The notes under the pieces: generated by a model | Seen by the model: the letters and a program-made list of their open reading frames with translations, nothing else | Databases searched by the model: none | Told to the model about the DNA's origin: nothing | Shown: positions 1 to 5,906 of the stretch, in pieces | Layout of the letters: each line of letters starts with the position of its first letter | How positions within the stretch are numbered: position 1 is the stretch's first letter | Assembly (NCBI GenBank): GCA_007693875.1 | Contig: RECT01000040.1 | Coordinates: 1-6,615 of the forward strand | DNA from: Spirulina sp. DLM2.Bin59 | GTDB taxonomy: Bacteria; Cyanobacteriota; Cyanobacteriia; Cyanobacteriales; Spirulinaceae | DNA: 6,615 nucleotides | Direction of reading: 5' to 3' | Made by a program: the position numbers and the translations under genes

Positions 1-1
1 C

Positions 2-244
2 TATGAGGGCTATGGCAGTGATGAAGATGATTGGGTCGATGCGGGGGATGTGCGATCGCGGGACTTCGGCCCCATTGATGACCATGGCTATGCCGTGGGG
101 CAAACCGTGAAGGTCTGGGATGGGGATGAGGAGGAATGGTATTCCGCCGTGATCCGCAAAGCCAATGATGGCGAATATTTCGTCCACTACATCGGCTACG
201 GTACATCCGAGGATGAATGGGTCAGTCCCGACGACATCACCTAA
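2..244 (+). CDS. Tandem Tudor/Agenet-like SH3-barrel repeat protein, 3' part only
   Basis: The reading frame is open from the left edge, so the gene begins outside the window; a GTG at 50 is internal, not the start. The visible 80 residues are very acidic. They contain the end of one repeat (YEGYGSDEDDWVDAGDV, residues 1-17) and one complete repeat (about residues 28-80), which runs from VGQTVKVWDGDEEEWYSAVI to HYIGYGTSEDEWVSPDDI. The pattern of V-G-Q, a W-Y-x-A strand, an H-Y-x-G-Y strand and a D/E-W-V ending is typical of Tudor-knot or Agenet-type small beta barrels, which in eukaryotes bind modified proteins or nucleic acids. The bacterial role and ligand are unknown. The protein probably has two or more repeats in tandem. 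It converges on the TetR gene. The repeat family call is fairly firm; no function can be assigned. Confidence 0.75.
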   Translation, partial: YEGYGSDEDDWVDAGDVRSRDFGPIDDHGYAVGQTVKVWDGDEEEWYSAVIRKANDGEYFVHYIGYGTSEDEWVSPDDIT

Positions 245-246
245 AT

Positions 247-290
247 CCGTAGGGGCGAAAAATTTTTCGCCCCGCCCCGCCTCTCTACGG
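247..290. repeat. Palindromic intergenic repeat, copy 1 (possible bidirectional terminator)
   Basis: Positions 252-273 form a perfect 22-bp palindrome: GGGGCGAAAAA followed by its exact complement. Flanking CCGTAG (247-252) and CTACGG (285-290) are also inverted complements, but about 11 extra bases (274-284, GC-rich) separate the right one from the core. The element fills the gap between two convergent stop codons, and its right end overlaps the stop of the TetR gene. A hairpin here could end transcription from both sides, although there is no clear T-tract after it. The same core recurs at 4274-4295, so this is a dispersed repeat and not just a private terminator. Confidence 0.75.
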
Positions 291-911
291 CGCTAACACC
301 CCATTGAGGAAAATATCCGCCAACCCTTCCGCCATTTCCTTCATGGCTTGGGGGGAGGCGTTGGGTTCCATAATCGTTTGATCAGAAAAACCCGCCACGG
401 CAAACATGCCGAGAAAGACACGGGCCACAATGCGGGGATCCATCCGTCGGTAAATACCCTTATCCATCGCGGTTTCAAAGAAAGCCTCCGCGACATCGGT
501 CATTTTGACAATCACATCGGTTTGAATGCGATCGCGCAGTTCGGGATGAAATTGCGCCTCCATGAAACAAACCCGCATCAGGTCGCTACTTTCCGCCATC
601 CGCAACATGCGCCGCCGCATTACCTGGGCCACGGCTTTATAACTGCCCATCTCGCTCAATTCTGTGAGTAGATCCGTGAGAATTTCCACCCAGCCTTTGG
701 TGGCAACTTCAATTAAAATTGCCTTTTTGTTACTAAAGTGACGGAATAAAGTCCCCTCTGCTACACCTGCCGCTAGGGCTAAATCTTTGGTGGTCGTGCC
801 TTCATAGCCTTGGCGGGCAAAAAGCTTTAAGGCGGCTTGAAGAATACGATCACGAGTAGTCGCTTCAGTGGGAACCGTAGGAGAAGAAGGTCGCCGGTGA
901 AAAACTCGCAT
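285..911 (-). CDS. TetR/AcrR-family transcriptional regulator
   Basis: This 208-residue protein has the usual TetR length and layout. Helix 1 (TRDRILQAALKLFARQGYEG, residues 19-38) is followed by the helix-turn-helix TTTKDLALAAGVAEGTLFRH (39-58) and then FSNKKAIL, all close to the family consensus. The remaining ~140 residues are helical and variable, as expected for a ligand-binding and dimerisation domain; the ligand cannot be read from sequence. The ATG at 909-911 is the only sensible start, leaving an 18-residue tail before helix 1. No Shine-Dalgarno is evident. It is transcribed divergently from fraC, 124 bp away from that gene's preferred ATG, so it may control fraC-fraD, itself, or both. 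That link rests on context only. It converges on the Tudor-like gene. Confidence 0.93.
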   Translation of the reverse strand: MRVFHRRPSSPTVPTEATTRDRILQAALKLFARQGYEGTTTKDLALAAGVAEGTLFRHFSNKKAILIEVATKGWVEILTDLLTELSEMGSYKAVAQVMRRRMLRMAESSDLMRVCFMEAQFHPELRDRIQTDVIVKMTDVAEAFFETAMDKGIYRRMDPRIVARVFLGMFAVAGFSDQTIMEPNASPQAMKEMAEGLADIFLNGVLAP

Positions 912-915
912 GGCT

Positions 916-943
916 TTGACTCAGGTGGGGTATATGATCTAAA
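916..943 (+). promoter_or_regulatory. Candidate sigma70-type promoter for fraC-fraD
   Basis: TTGACT at 916-921 matches five of six bases of the -35 consensus. It is followed after 16 nt by TCTAAA (938-943), a weak -10. A better -10-like hexamer, TATGAT (933-938), lies only 11 nt from that -35 and would need another upstream element. The -35 almost touches the TetR start codon at 909-911. The boxes are judged by eye only. Confidence 0.3.
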
Positions 944-948
944 GGTAG

Positions 949-964
949 CGTTAGGCTGTTAACG
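949..964. promoter_or_regulatory. Short inverted repeat, possible operator
   Basis: CGTTA (949-953) and TAACG (960-964) form a 5-6-5 inverted repeat between the divergent TetR gene and fraC. TetR regulators commonly bind a short palindrome in such a spacer, but five-base arms are too short to be persuasive. Confidence 0.2.
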
Positions 965-1035
965 TGAACGCGATTACGGCCAAACCTTCATAAAAGTTGC
1001 GGTTCGTTCATCTAACTTTAGCTATTGCCCTCTCC

Positions 1036-1590
1036 ATGGCTGAGATTTTCACCTGGGGTGTAATCCCGATTCCGATTATCATCTTTCAAACGCTGGCGTT
1101 GCTGTTCAGCATTGCGATCGAAGCCTATATCTTTTCCCGGCAACTCCTGCTCACCCATCGGGAGTGTGTTCAGTATTCAGCAGCCATTAACCTACTGTCG
1201 GCGATCGCCGTCTGGCTTTTTGGGTTTACGATGCAAGCATTTCTGCCACCGAAGTTCAAGTTACAACTGATCAGTTATATCTTTTTGGGACGATTTTATA
1301 ACATTGAAAACGAAACCCTGTTTAATTTTGTCATTGTCCTCTTGTTACTGTTCCTGTTTTTTCTGGTCTGCTTTGTTGAATTCAAAGGTTTAGACTTTTT
1401 AGAAATAATTTTCAGTGAGTGGCCAGAACTGAACACACCAGAAGAACGCCAAGAATTTCGGCAGCGATTGGTGGCTGCTGTCACCTATACGGATCCCGAA
1501 AAAGTCACGGCTATCTTTTGGGCAAATGCTGCTAGTAACAGCGCGATTTTATTGGTAATATTGATCGCAGTATTACAATACTATACTTAA
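1036..1590 (+). CDS. fraC: Filament integrity protein FraC-like membrane protein
   Basis: This is a small hydrophobic protein with about four membrane helices (residues 8-33, 47-69, 93-115 and 161-182 of the ATG form) and short loops. The segment IIIFQTLALLFSIAIEAYIF, followed by a charged loop and SYIFLGRFYN, resembles FraC as I remember it. In Anabaena, FraC is an inner-membrane protein at the septa needed for filament integrity and cell-cell transfer. The strongest support is that the next gene resembles FraD, and fraC-fraD adjacency is known from Anabaena. I chose the ATG at 1036 (184 residues). A TTG at 997, just after an in-frame stop at 991-993, would add 13 residues. Neither has a clear ribosome binding site. 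The stop lies 2 nt before the fraD ATG, so translation is probably coupled. The gene looks AT-richer than dapB or miaE, largely from Phe, Ile and Leu codons. Confidence 0.72.
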   Translation: MAEIFTWGVIPIPIIIFQTLALLFSIAIEAYIFSRQLLLTHRECVQYSAAINLLSAIAVWLFGFTMQAFLPPKFKLQLISYIFLGRFYNIENETLFNFVIVLLLLFLFFLVCFVEFKGLDFLEIIFSEWPELNTPEERQEFRQRLVAAVTYTDPEKVTAIFWANAASNSAILLVILIAVLQYYT

Positions 1591-1592
1591 CG

Positions 1593-2564
1593 ATGCTTAA
1601 ATTTTTCAGCTATTTATTAAACCTAGTCAAGCCCACCCAGTTTAACTCATGGCAAACCTTCAACGGTTTAGCCATCCTTTTTTTTATCACTTCGGTATTT
1701 TCCCAAGGTTTTTTGCGTGACGTTCTTGCCTATACCAGCTTTGTCTGTATTTCCATTGGCCTGACTTGGGTTGGCCTAGAAAAGTCCTGGCCCTGGACTC
1801 CCTGGCTCACCGCCGCCCTCATTTGCCTCTTCATCCATGACTTAATCAAAGTTGATGTTCAAGTTCTACTCCTGACCTGGTTGCCCCTTGCCGCCAGTTT
1901 AGCCATTATTCCCTATGCGGTGGATCCGGATTTTCATTGGCATTTGCCCAAACAAGAATCCCGTCAGTTTTTAGTTATTCTGTTTGGCAGTCAAATTTTG
2001 CTCACCTGCTGGATTCAGTTTTTCTTTATTTTGCAAGGTTGGTTGGTGATGTATCCCAGTTTATTTGTGGATGATTTTGGTGAGAGTATGTTTGTGCGGC
2101 AAGTGGATTTAGGCCCCTTGGTATCGCCTCGCAGTATGCCATTATTGGGTCAACTTCGCCCTGCCATTGAGCTGCAATTGAGCAATCAAGATTGGGGCAC
2201 AATGGAGCGGTGGCTCCAGGGCCTCTATCACACCGCTCATCAAATGCCGGAGTTTGTGGAACCAGCTTTAGAGCGGGCTGAATGGGAGCGGCTTCCAGAG
2301 GATGATTTTTGGCAGGTGACGGCGATCGCCTCTCCCCAACTGGATCAACCCAATACCTATCAACTGCGCTGGGATGCCCAATGGCGGGGGCCGCGATCGC
2401 GCCATGGGGAAAAAAATAACCCCTATGATGCCTATCTAATCTGCCGGATTCGCCGGGAAAACCAAACCAGTATTGCCGATTGCGACAATGCACAACGGGT
2501 CAACCCCCCTACGACGGAAAATGGCACACCCTTGCTATCCCAAGAGGGCAAGTTTAACGGCTGA
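1593..2564 (+). CDS. fraD: Filament integrity / septal-junction protein FraD-like
   Basis: The 323-residue protein has about five membrane helices (roughly 23-42, 44-61, 68-86, 90-108, 125-150), then a soluble C-terminal domain of about 170 residues. In Anabaena, FraD has this design and is a component of septal junctions, the gated channels joining neighbouring cells, with its C-terminal part in the periplasm. The segment just after the last helix, MYPSLFVDDFGESMFVRQV (153-171), looks like the most characteristic family block. Two cysteines (284 and 297) in the C-terminal domain could form a disulfide if that domain is periplasmic; this is inference. The gene begins 2 nt after fraC. Its last 11 bp overlap the 3' end of the opposing phosphatase gene. 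fraE, which follows fraD in Anabaena, is not here. The FraD call rests on recalled similarity plus layout. Confidence 0.75.
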   Translation: MLKFFSYLLNLVKPTQFNSWQTFNGLAILFFITSVFSQGFLRDVLAYTSFVCISIGLTWVGLEKSWPWTPWLTAALICLFIHDLIKVDVQVLLLTWLPLAASLAIIPYAVDPDFHWHLPKQESRQFLVILFGSQILLTCWIQFFFILQGWLVMYPSLFVDDFGESMFVRQVDLGPLVSPRSMPLLGQLRPAIELQLSNQDWGTMERWLQGLYHTAHQMPEFVEPALERAEWERLPEDDFWQVTAIASPQLDQPNTYQLRWDAQWRGPRSRHGEKNNPYDAYLICRIRRENQTSIADCDNAQRVNPPTTENGTPLLSQEGKFNG

Positions 2565-3309
2565 CCATGCGGCGGGGGAAGATGCGGGCGGGGTTGATGC
2601 GGGTGACGGCATCGGCCAGATCCAGCGTCCGGAGGCGGTTTTGGCGACAGTTGACTTGGTAGACCCGTTTACGGGTTAAATCTAAGCCGGTGAGCCAACC
2701 GCTTTGGCGGTGGTAGGCTCCGGTGTCGATATCCAGCCAGCCGGGGCCTTGGGCGAGTTTCCCTGGCATCACACCGGGGAGGGTGAAGGTGATCGTGTGG
2801 CCGGTGATGATTAATTTATCTTTGAAGAAAGGCTGTTGCATGCTGTGGAATTCATCGCGAATCCAGCAGAATTGCTCGGCGGTTTGTTGCTCCAGGGGCA
2901 TCCGGGGGTCGATGCCCGCATGAACGAGCCACACATCCCCTAAATCGAGGTGGGTGGGGAGCGATCGCATCCAGGCGAGATGTTCCGGGGTAATACTGCC
3001 CTTGCCATAACTATTCAATGTGGTTTGACCGCCACTATAGAGCCAAGCTTGACGGCAATGCTCCTGGCTATGGGGGCCATCGATGACATCCAAGACCATT
3101 TGCTCATGGTTCCCTAGCAGGCAATGGTAGCCATGACTTTTCACCAATTCCACCACTTGAGCACTCTTGGGGCCGCGATCAATCAAATCCCCGACAAAGT
3201 AGACCTGATCCCCCCGGCTAGGGGCGATCGCCTCCAACAGGATCATTAACGCATCGTAGTGGCCATGAACATCTCCAACAAATATGCGACGATTCATAGA
3301 AAGTGACAT
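2554..3309 (-). CDS. PPP-family metallophosphatase (Ser/Thr protein phosphatase / ApaH-like)
   Basis: All signature blocks of the PPP metallophosphoesterase fold are present in order: GDVHG (12-16), GDLIDRG (40-46), GNHE (66-69), VHAG (129-132) and TGHT (169-172). These supply the expected metal and phosphate ligands D13, H15, D41, N67, H68, H130 and H171, so the enzyme should be active and depend on two metal ions. At 251 residues it is the size of small bacterial PPP phosphatases; no signal peptide or membrane helix is visible, so it is cytoplasmic. The substrate could be a phosphoprotein or a diadenosine polyphosphate, and sequence alone does not decide. The first ATG is favoured because GAGG lies 4 nt upstream; a second ATG four codons in has no such site. 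The gene is divergent from miaE, and its 3' end overlaps fraD by 11 bp. Confidence 0.9.
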   Translation of the reverse strand: MSLSMNRRIFVGDVHGHYDALMILLEAIAPSRGDQVYFVGDLIDRGPKSAQVVELVKSHGYHCLLGNHEQMVLDVIDGPHSQEHCRQAWLYSGGQTTLNSYGKGSITPEHLAWMRSLPTHLDLGDVWLVHAGIDPRMPLEQQTAEQFCWIRDEFHSMQQPFFKDKLIITGHTITFTLPGVMPGKLAQGPGWLDIDTGAYHRQSGWLTGLDLTRKRVYQVNCRQNRLRTLDLADAVTRINPARIFPRRMVSR

Positions 3310-3313
3310 TAAA

Positions 3314-3326
3314 CCTCGTTTTGAGG
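3314..3326 (-). promoter_or_regulatory. Ribosome binding site within a small hairpin
   Basis: On the minus strand GAGG lies 4 nt before the phosphatase ATG, one of the few clear Shine-Dalgarno matches in the window. The same four bases can pair with CCTC nine bases upstream (4-bp stem, 5-nt loop), which might mask the site. The stem is short and its effect uncertain. Confidence 0.35.
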
Positions 3327-3346
3327 GATAAAGTGAAACCGAGGGA

Positions 3347-3378
3347 GAAAACCCTGGTTGGGGACTGGAAAACCCTGG
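3347..3378. repeat. 11-bp direct repeat with 21-bp period in a divergent promoter region
   Basis: GAAAACCCTGG occurs exactly at 3347-3357 and again at 3368-3378. The 21-bp offset is about two turns of the helix, so both copies face the same side of the DNA. They lie in the 229-bp spacer between the divergent phosphatase gene and miaE, 38-69 bp upstream of the phosphatase start. This arrangement suits a protein binding site, but no regulator is identified. I see no gene in the rest of this spacer. Confidence 0.4.
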
Positions 3379-3538
3379 ACGACTCAGATCTCCATTCTAG
3401 TCAACTCCTGGGTTTCTGGCTCTAACGCCAGCGGCTCACCCTTTAAAACTTGCGGTGTTTAGCTCAGGTTTTCCGTAAAAAAACCCGATCCATCGCTTAA
3501 ATTAACAACCTGTAGATTCCCTGAGAGCACGGCGGCCA

Positions 3539-4123
3539 GTGACCACCATTAATATTCTTCAACAGCCCACTTCGACAGCGTGGCTCGATCAAGCGATCGC
3601 CAACCTCGACATCATCCTCCTTGACCACTCCCATTGTGAACGCAAAGCGGCGGCAGCGGCCTTAAATTTAATGTTTCGCTACCCCTCCAGTCGGGCCTTG
3701 GTGGATAAGTTGACGGCGATCGCCCAGGAAGAATTAGAACATTTCACCCTCGTCAACCAATGGCTCGATCGTCGCGGCATTCCCCTCGCCCCCCTCAATG
3801 CCCCGCCCTACGGTGCAGCCTTGCGGGCCTTGATCCGTCGCCAAGAGCCGGAACGGATGCTAGATTTCCTGTTAATTTCCTGTTTAATTGAAGCCCGTTC
3901 CCATGAACGCCTGGGGCTGATTGGGGAACATTGCCCCGATCCCGAATTGGCCAAATTCTACCGCAGCCTCATGGCCTCGGAAGCCCGCCATTATGGGGCC
4001 TATTGGGTCTTAGCCGATACCTATTTTGACCGGGAGCAGGTGGCTAGACGATTGGAGGAGTTGGCGATCGCCGAAAGTGAGATTCTCAGCACTCTTCACC
4101 CGGAGCCGCGCATTCACAGCTAG
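3539..4123 (+). CDS. miaE: tRNA-(2-methylthio-N6-isopentenyladenosine) hydroxylase MiaE
   Basis: MiaE is a diiron monooxygenase that hydroxylates the isopentenyl group of ms2i6A at position 37 of tRNAs reading U-starting codons. The ferritin-like ligand set is visible: E34 in DHSHCERKAA, E65 and H68 in EELEHF, E118 in LIEARSHER, and E148 and H151 in SEARHYGAYW. The two ExxH pairs and the 194-residue length fit the family. The start is GTG at 3539; there is no better in-frame start just upstream, and the N-terminal residues lead directly into the first helix. No clear ribosome binding site is seen. The gene stands alone between the divergent phosphatase gene and a repeat-rich spacer. It contains three HIP1 octamers, which suggests long residence in this genome. 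Confidence 0.93.
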   Translation: MTTINILQQPTSTAWLDQAIANLDIILLDHSHCERKAAAAALNLMFRYPSSRALVDKLTAIAQEELEHFTLVNQWLDRRGIPLAPLNAPPYGAALRALIRRQEPERMLDFLLISCLIEARSHERLGLIGEHCPDPELAKFYRSLMASEARHYGAYWVLADTYFDREQVARRLEELAIAESEILSTLHPEPRIHS

Positions 4124-4132
4124 TACTCCAGG

Positions 4133-4181
4133 GCAGAAGGATGAAGGATGAAGGCAGAAGGATGAAGGTAGAAGGCAGAAA
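4133..4181 (+). repeat. Heptamer tandem repeat (STRR type), seven units
   Basis: Seven consecutive 7-bp units run without gaps: GCAGAAG, GATGAAG, GATGAAG, GCAGAAG, GATGAAG, GTAGAAG, GCAGAAA. The consensus is G(A/C/T)(A/T)GAAG. Short tandem heptamers of this sort (STRR) are known from spacers of filamentous cyanobacteria. The array starts 10 bp after the miaE stop. Any open frame here simply reflects the purine-rich repeat. Confidence 0.85.
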
Positions 4182-4273
4182 TGGAAATCTCTTTTGGCCT
4201 AGGGGTTCTGCCTTGCAGGCATGGTCGGGTGATTTCCGCCGTCGGGTACTCGTTGCTTTAATTGATCGGTGTG

Positions 4274-4300
4274 GGGGCGAAAAATTTTTCGCCCCTACGG
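4274..4300. repeat. Palindromic intergenic repeat, copy 2
   Basis: Positions 4274-4295 repeat exactly the 22-bp palindrome seen at 252-273 (arm GGGGCGAAAAA and its complement). The right side continues as TACGG (4296-4300), giving the CTACGG end that copy 1 shows 11 bases further out; the left outer arm has decayed. It lies in the miaE-dapB spacer, about 55 bp before the dapB ATG, so here it cannot be a convergent terminator. Confidence 0.8.
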
Positions 4301-4330
4301 CACTCCCCACTCCCCTGTACAATGGGGAGT
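4301..4330 (+). promoter_or_regulatory. Heptamer pair, hairpin and candidate -10 box upstream of dapB
   Basis: CACTCCC occurs twice in tandem (4301-4307, 4308-4314). ACTCCCC (4309-4315) pairs perfectly with GGGGAGT (4324-4330) around an 8-nt loop. That loop holds TACAAT (4318-4323), a five-of-six match to a -10 box placed 31 nt before the dapB ATG. No good -35 lies 17 nt upstream. The hairpin could act as a promoter-proximal structure or be a by-product of the repeats. Confidence 0.35.
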
Positions 4331-4354
4331 AAATTTTGTTGCACTGGTAAACCT

Positions 4355-5182
4355 ATGACCTCGGAAGGATCAATCCCCGTTGTAATCAATGGGGCGGCGG
4401 GCAAAATGGGCCGCGAAGTGGTGAAGGCTGTGGCCGCGGCCGAAGGCATGCACCTGGTGGGGGCGGTGGATCGCAGCCCTGGATTAATTGGCCAGGATGT
4501 GGGGGTTGTGGCGGGTTGTGGGGAATTGGAAATTCCCATCCTATCTGACCTCCAAAGTGTCCTGGTTCTCGCCACCCAGGAACCCGTGCAGGGGGTGATG
4601 GTGGACTTTACCCATCCCAAGGGTGTTTATGACAATGTCCGTAGTGCGATCGCCTATGGGGTGCGGCCGGTGGTCGGCACAACGGGCCTGACACCGGAGC
4701 AAATCAGCGACCTCGCGGCCTTTGCGGAAAAAGCCAGCACTGGGGTGATTATTGCCCCCAACTTTTCCATCGGCGTGATCCTGATGCAACGGGCCGCCAT
4801 GGAAGCCGCCAAATATTTCGACCATGTGGAAATCATCGAACTCCACCACAACCAAAAAGCCGATGCCCCCAGCGGGACGGCGATTAAAACCGCTGAAATG
4901 TTGGCGGAGATTAAAAACCAATACAATCCCTCCCAGGTGCAGGAAACGGAACAACTCCCCGGAGCGCGGGGCAGTGCCACAGCGGAGAATATTCGCATCC
5001 ACAGCGTCCGCCTGCCGGGGTTACTGGCTCACCAAGAGGTGCTGTTTGGCTCCCCCGGGCAGATCTACACCCTGCGCCACGATACGAGCGATCGCGCCTC
5101 CTTTATGCCCGGCGTGGTGCTGGCGATCCGCAAGGTGACGGAGTTGAAAACCTTGGTTTATGGTCTAGAAAATATTCTGTAG
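4355..5182 (+). CDS. dapB: 4-hydroxy-tetrahydrodipicolinate reductase
   Basis: DapB reduces 4-hydroxy-tetrahydrodipicolinate with NAD(P)H in the diaminopimelate/lysine pathway, feeding peptidoglycan and protein synthesis in the cytoplasm. The N-terminal Rossmann motif NGAAGKMGR (12-20) carries G13, G16 and G19. VVGTTG (106-111) and APNFSIGV (134-141) are conserved blocks. ELHHNQKADAPSGTA (162-176) supplies the catalytic His164, Lys168 and the substrate-binding PSGT loop. The 275-residue length suits cyanobacterial DapB. I chose the ATG at 4355. The frame stays open upstream to 4262, but those 31 codons translate the palindromic repeat and hairpin and look nothing like a DapB N-terminus. A membrane-protein gene follows after 9 nt, so the two are probably co-transcribed. 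Confidence 0.96.
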   Translation: MTSEGSIPVVINGAAGKMGREVVKAVAAAEGMHLVGAVDRSPGLIGQDVGVVAGCGELEIPILSDLQSVLVLATQEPVQGVMVDFTHPKGVYDNVRSAIAYGVRPVVGTTGLTPEQISDLAAFAEKASTGVIIAPNFSIGVILMQRAAMEAAKYFDHVEIIELHHNQKADAPSGTAIKTAEMLAEIKNQYNPSQVQETEQLPGARGSATAENIRIHSVRLPGLLAHQEVLFGSPGQIYTLRHDTSDRASFMPGVVLAIRKVTELKTLVYGLENIL

Positions 5183-5191
5183 CGCCTGCCC

Positions 5192-5872
5192 ATGTTAGTG
5201 CCGATTACCCGCGAAAAATTTGAGCAACTGATTCCGGCGATCGCCACCGGCTCCCAATATATTGCCCAATGGGGCGGTTTCCAAGATCTTGTCCGGCGGA
5301 TCTTGATTACCGTCGTCGGAGTGGTGACGTTATTGCTCCTCAATATTCTCTTTCAAGGGGTAGCCGCCGGGTTTAAATTTTTTCTGGGGATCATTACCGC
5401 CCTCTATTGGCTCTGGTCGCCGGTCTATTTTGCCAGTGTCCGCAACAGTCAATATCGCCGCTGGAAATATAGCGGCTTTTGGCGGGGGCGGGTGTTGGAT
5501 GTGTTTATTTCCGAAGATTTGATCAAGGAAGAGGAGACGTTTAACCAGCGGGGAGAATTGGTGATTGTGGAAAATCGGGAGCGGCGGATTAATTTAGAAA
5601 TTGGCGATCGCACCGGCTTCCGTACCATTGTCCAAGCCCCCCTCCGCCGTACCCACAAGCTCCTCACCCCCGGTCAAGTGGCGGAATGTCTGGTGATGTC
5701 CAACCAGCCAGATCTCAGCGAGATCAAAAAAATTAGCGATGTTTATATCCCCAGTCAAGACCTTTGGGTGGGAGAATACCCCTGTTTGCGGCGGGATTTT
5801 TTCATCAGCATGAGCCGAGATTTACAACGCCAACCGCCGCCGGCCCGCCGTCGTCGCCCTTCCCGCCGTTAA
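5192..5872 (+). CDS. Conserved cyanobacterial two-helix membrane protein of unknown function
   Basis: This 226-residue protein starts with a conserved-looking soluble stretch (LVPITREKFEQLIPAIATGS), then has two adjacent membrane helices (about 36-55 and 60-82). A soluble C-terminal domain of about 130 residues follows, with an RNSQYRRWKYSGFWRG block (84-99) and a GELVIVENRERRINLEIGD block (121-139). It ends in an Arg/Pro-rich tail (212-226). I recall similar cyanobacterial proteins, some database-labelled as phosphate ABC transporter permeases. Two helices and no permease motif make that name unlikely here. The gene lies 9 nt after dapB and 34 nt before ycf37, suggesting an operon. It contains two HIP1 sites. 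Its function is not known to me. Confidence 0.82.
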   Translation: MLVPITREKFEQLIPAIATGSQYIAQWGGFQDLVRRILITVVGVVTLLLLNILFQGVAAGFKFFLGIITALYWLWSPVYFASVRNSQYRRWKYSGFWRGRVLDVFISEDLIKEEETFNQRGELVIVENRERRINLEIGDRTGFRTIVQAPLRRTHKLLTPGQVAECLVMSNQPDLSEIKKISDVYIPSQDLWVGEYPCLRRDFFISMSRDLQRQPPPARRRRPSRR

Positions 5873-5906
5873 CTCACCCTGTTTATTCCTGTTTTAATCC
5901 CTTCTT

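Noticed and set aside
348..671. Plus-strand open frame opposite the TetR gene
   Set aside because: Its product is His-rich shadow translation of a clear TetR protein.
997..1035. TTG start giving fraC 13 more residues
   Set aside because: It lies just after an in-frame stop with no ribosome binding site; the ATG at 1036 gives a more typical short lead into the first helix. It remains possible.
2026..2493. Minus-strand open frame opposite fraD
   Set aside because: The + strand frame gives a coherent membrane protein, while the opposite product has no recognisable motif and poor composition.
4133..4181. CRISPR-like array
   Set aside because: Units are 7 bp in direct tandem without spacers, so this is a heptamer satellite, not CRISPR.
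4141..4332. Small + strand reading frame in the miaE-dapB spacer
   Set aside because: It is made of heptamer repeats and the palindrome; its product resembles no protein family and reflects repeat sequence.
4262..4354. Upstream extension of dapB by 31 codons from a TTG
   Set aside because: The extra codons translate the palindromic repeat and hairpin, and the Rossmann strand starts right after the ATG at 4355.
4541..5002. Minus-strand open frames opposite dapB
   Set aside because: They lie inside a well-supported dapB and show no family motif.
5192..5872. Phosphate ABC transporter permease label
   Set aside because: Only two membrane helices and no permease signature loop are visible.
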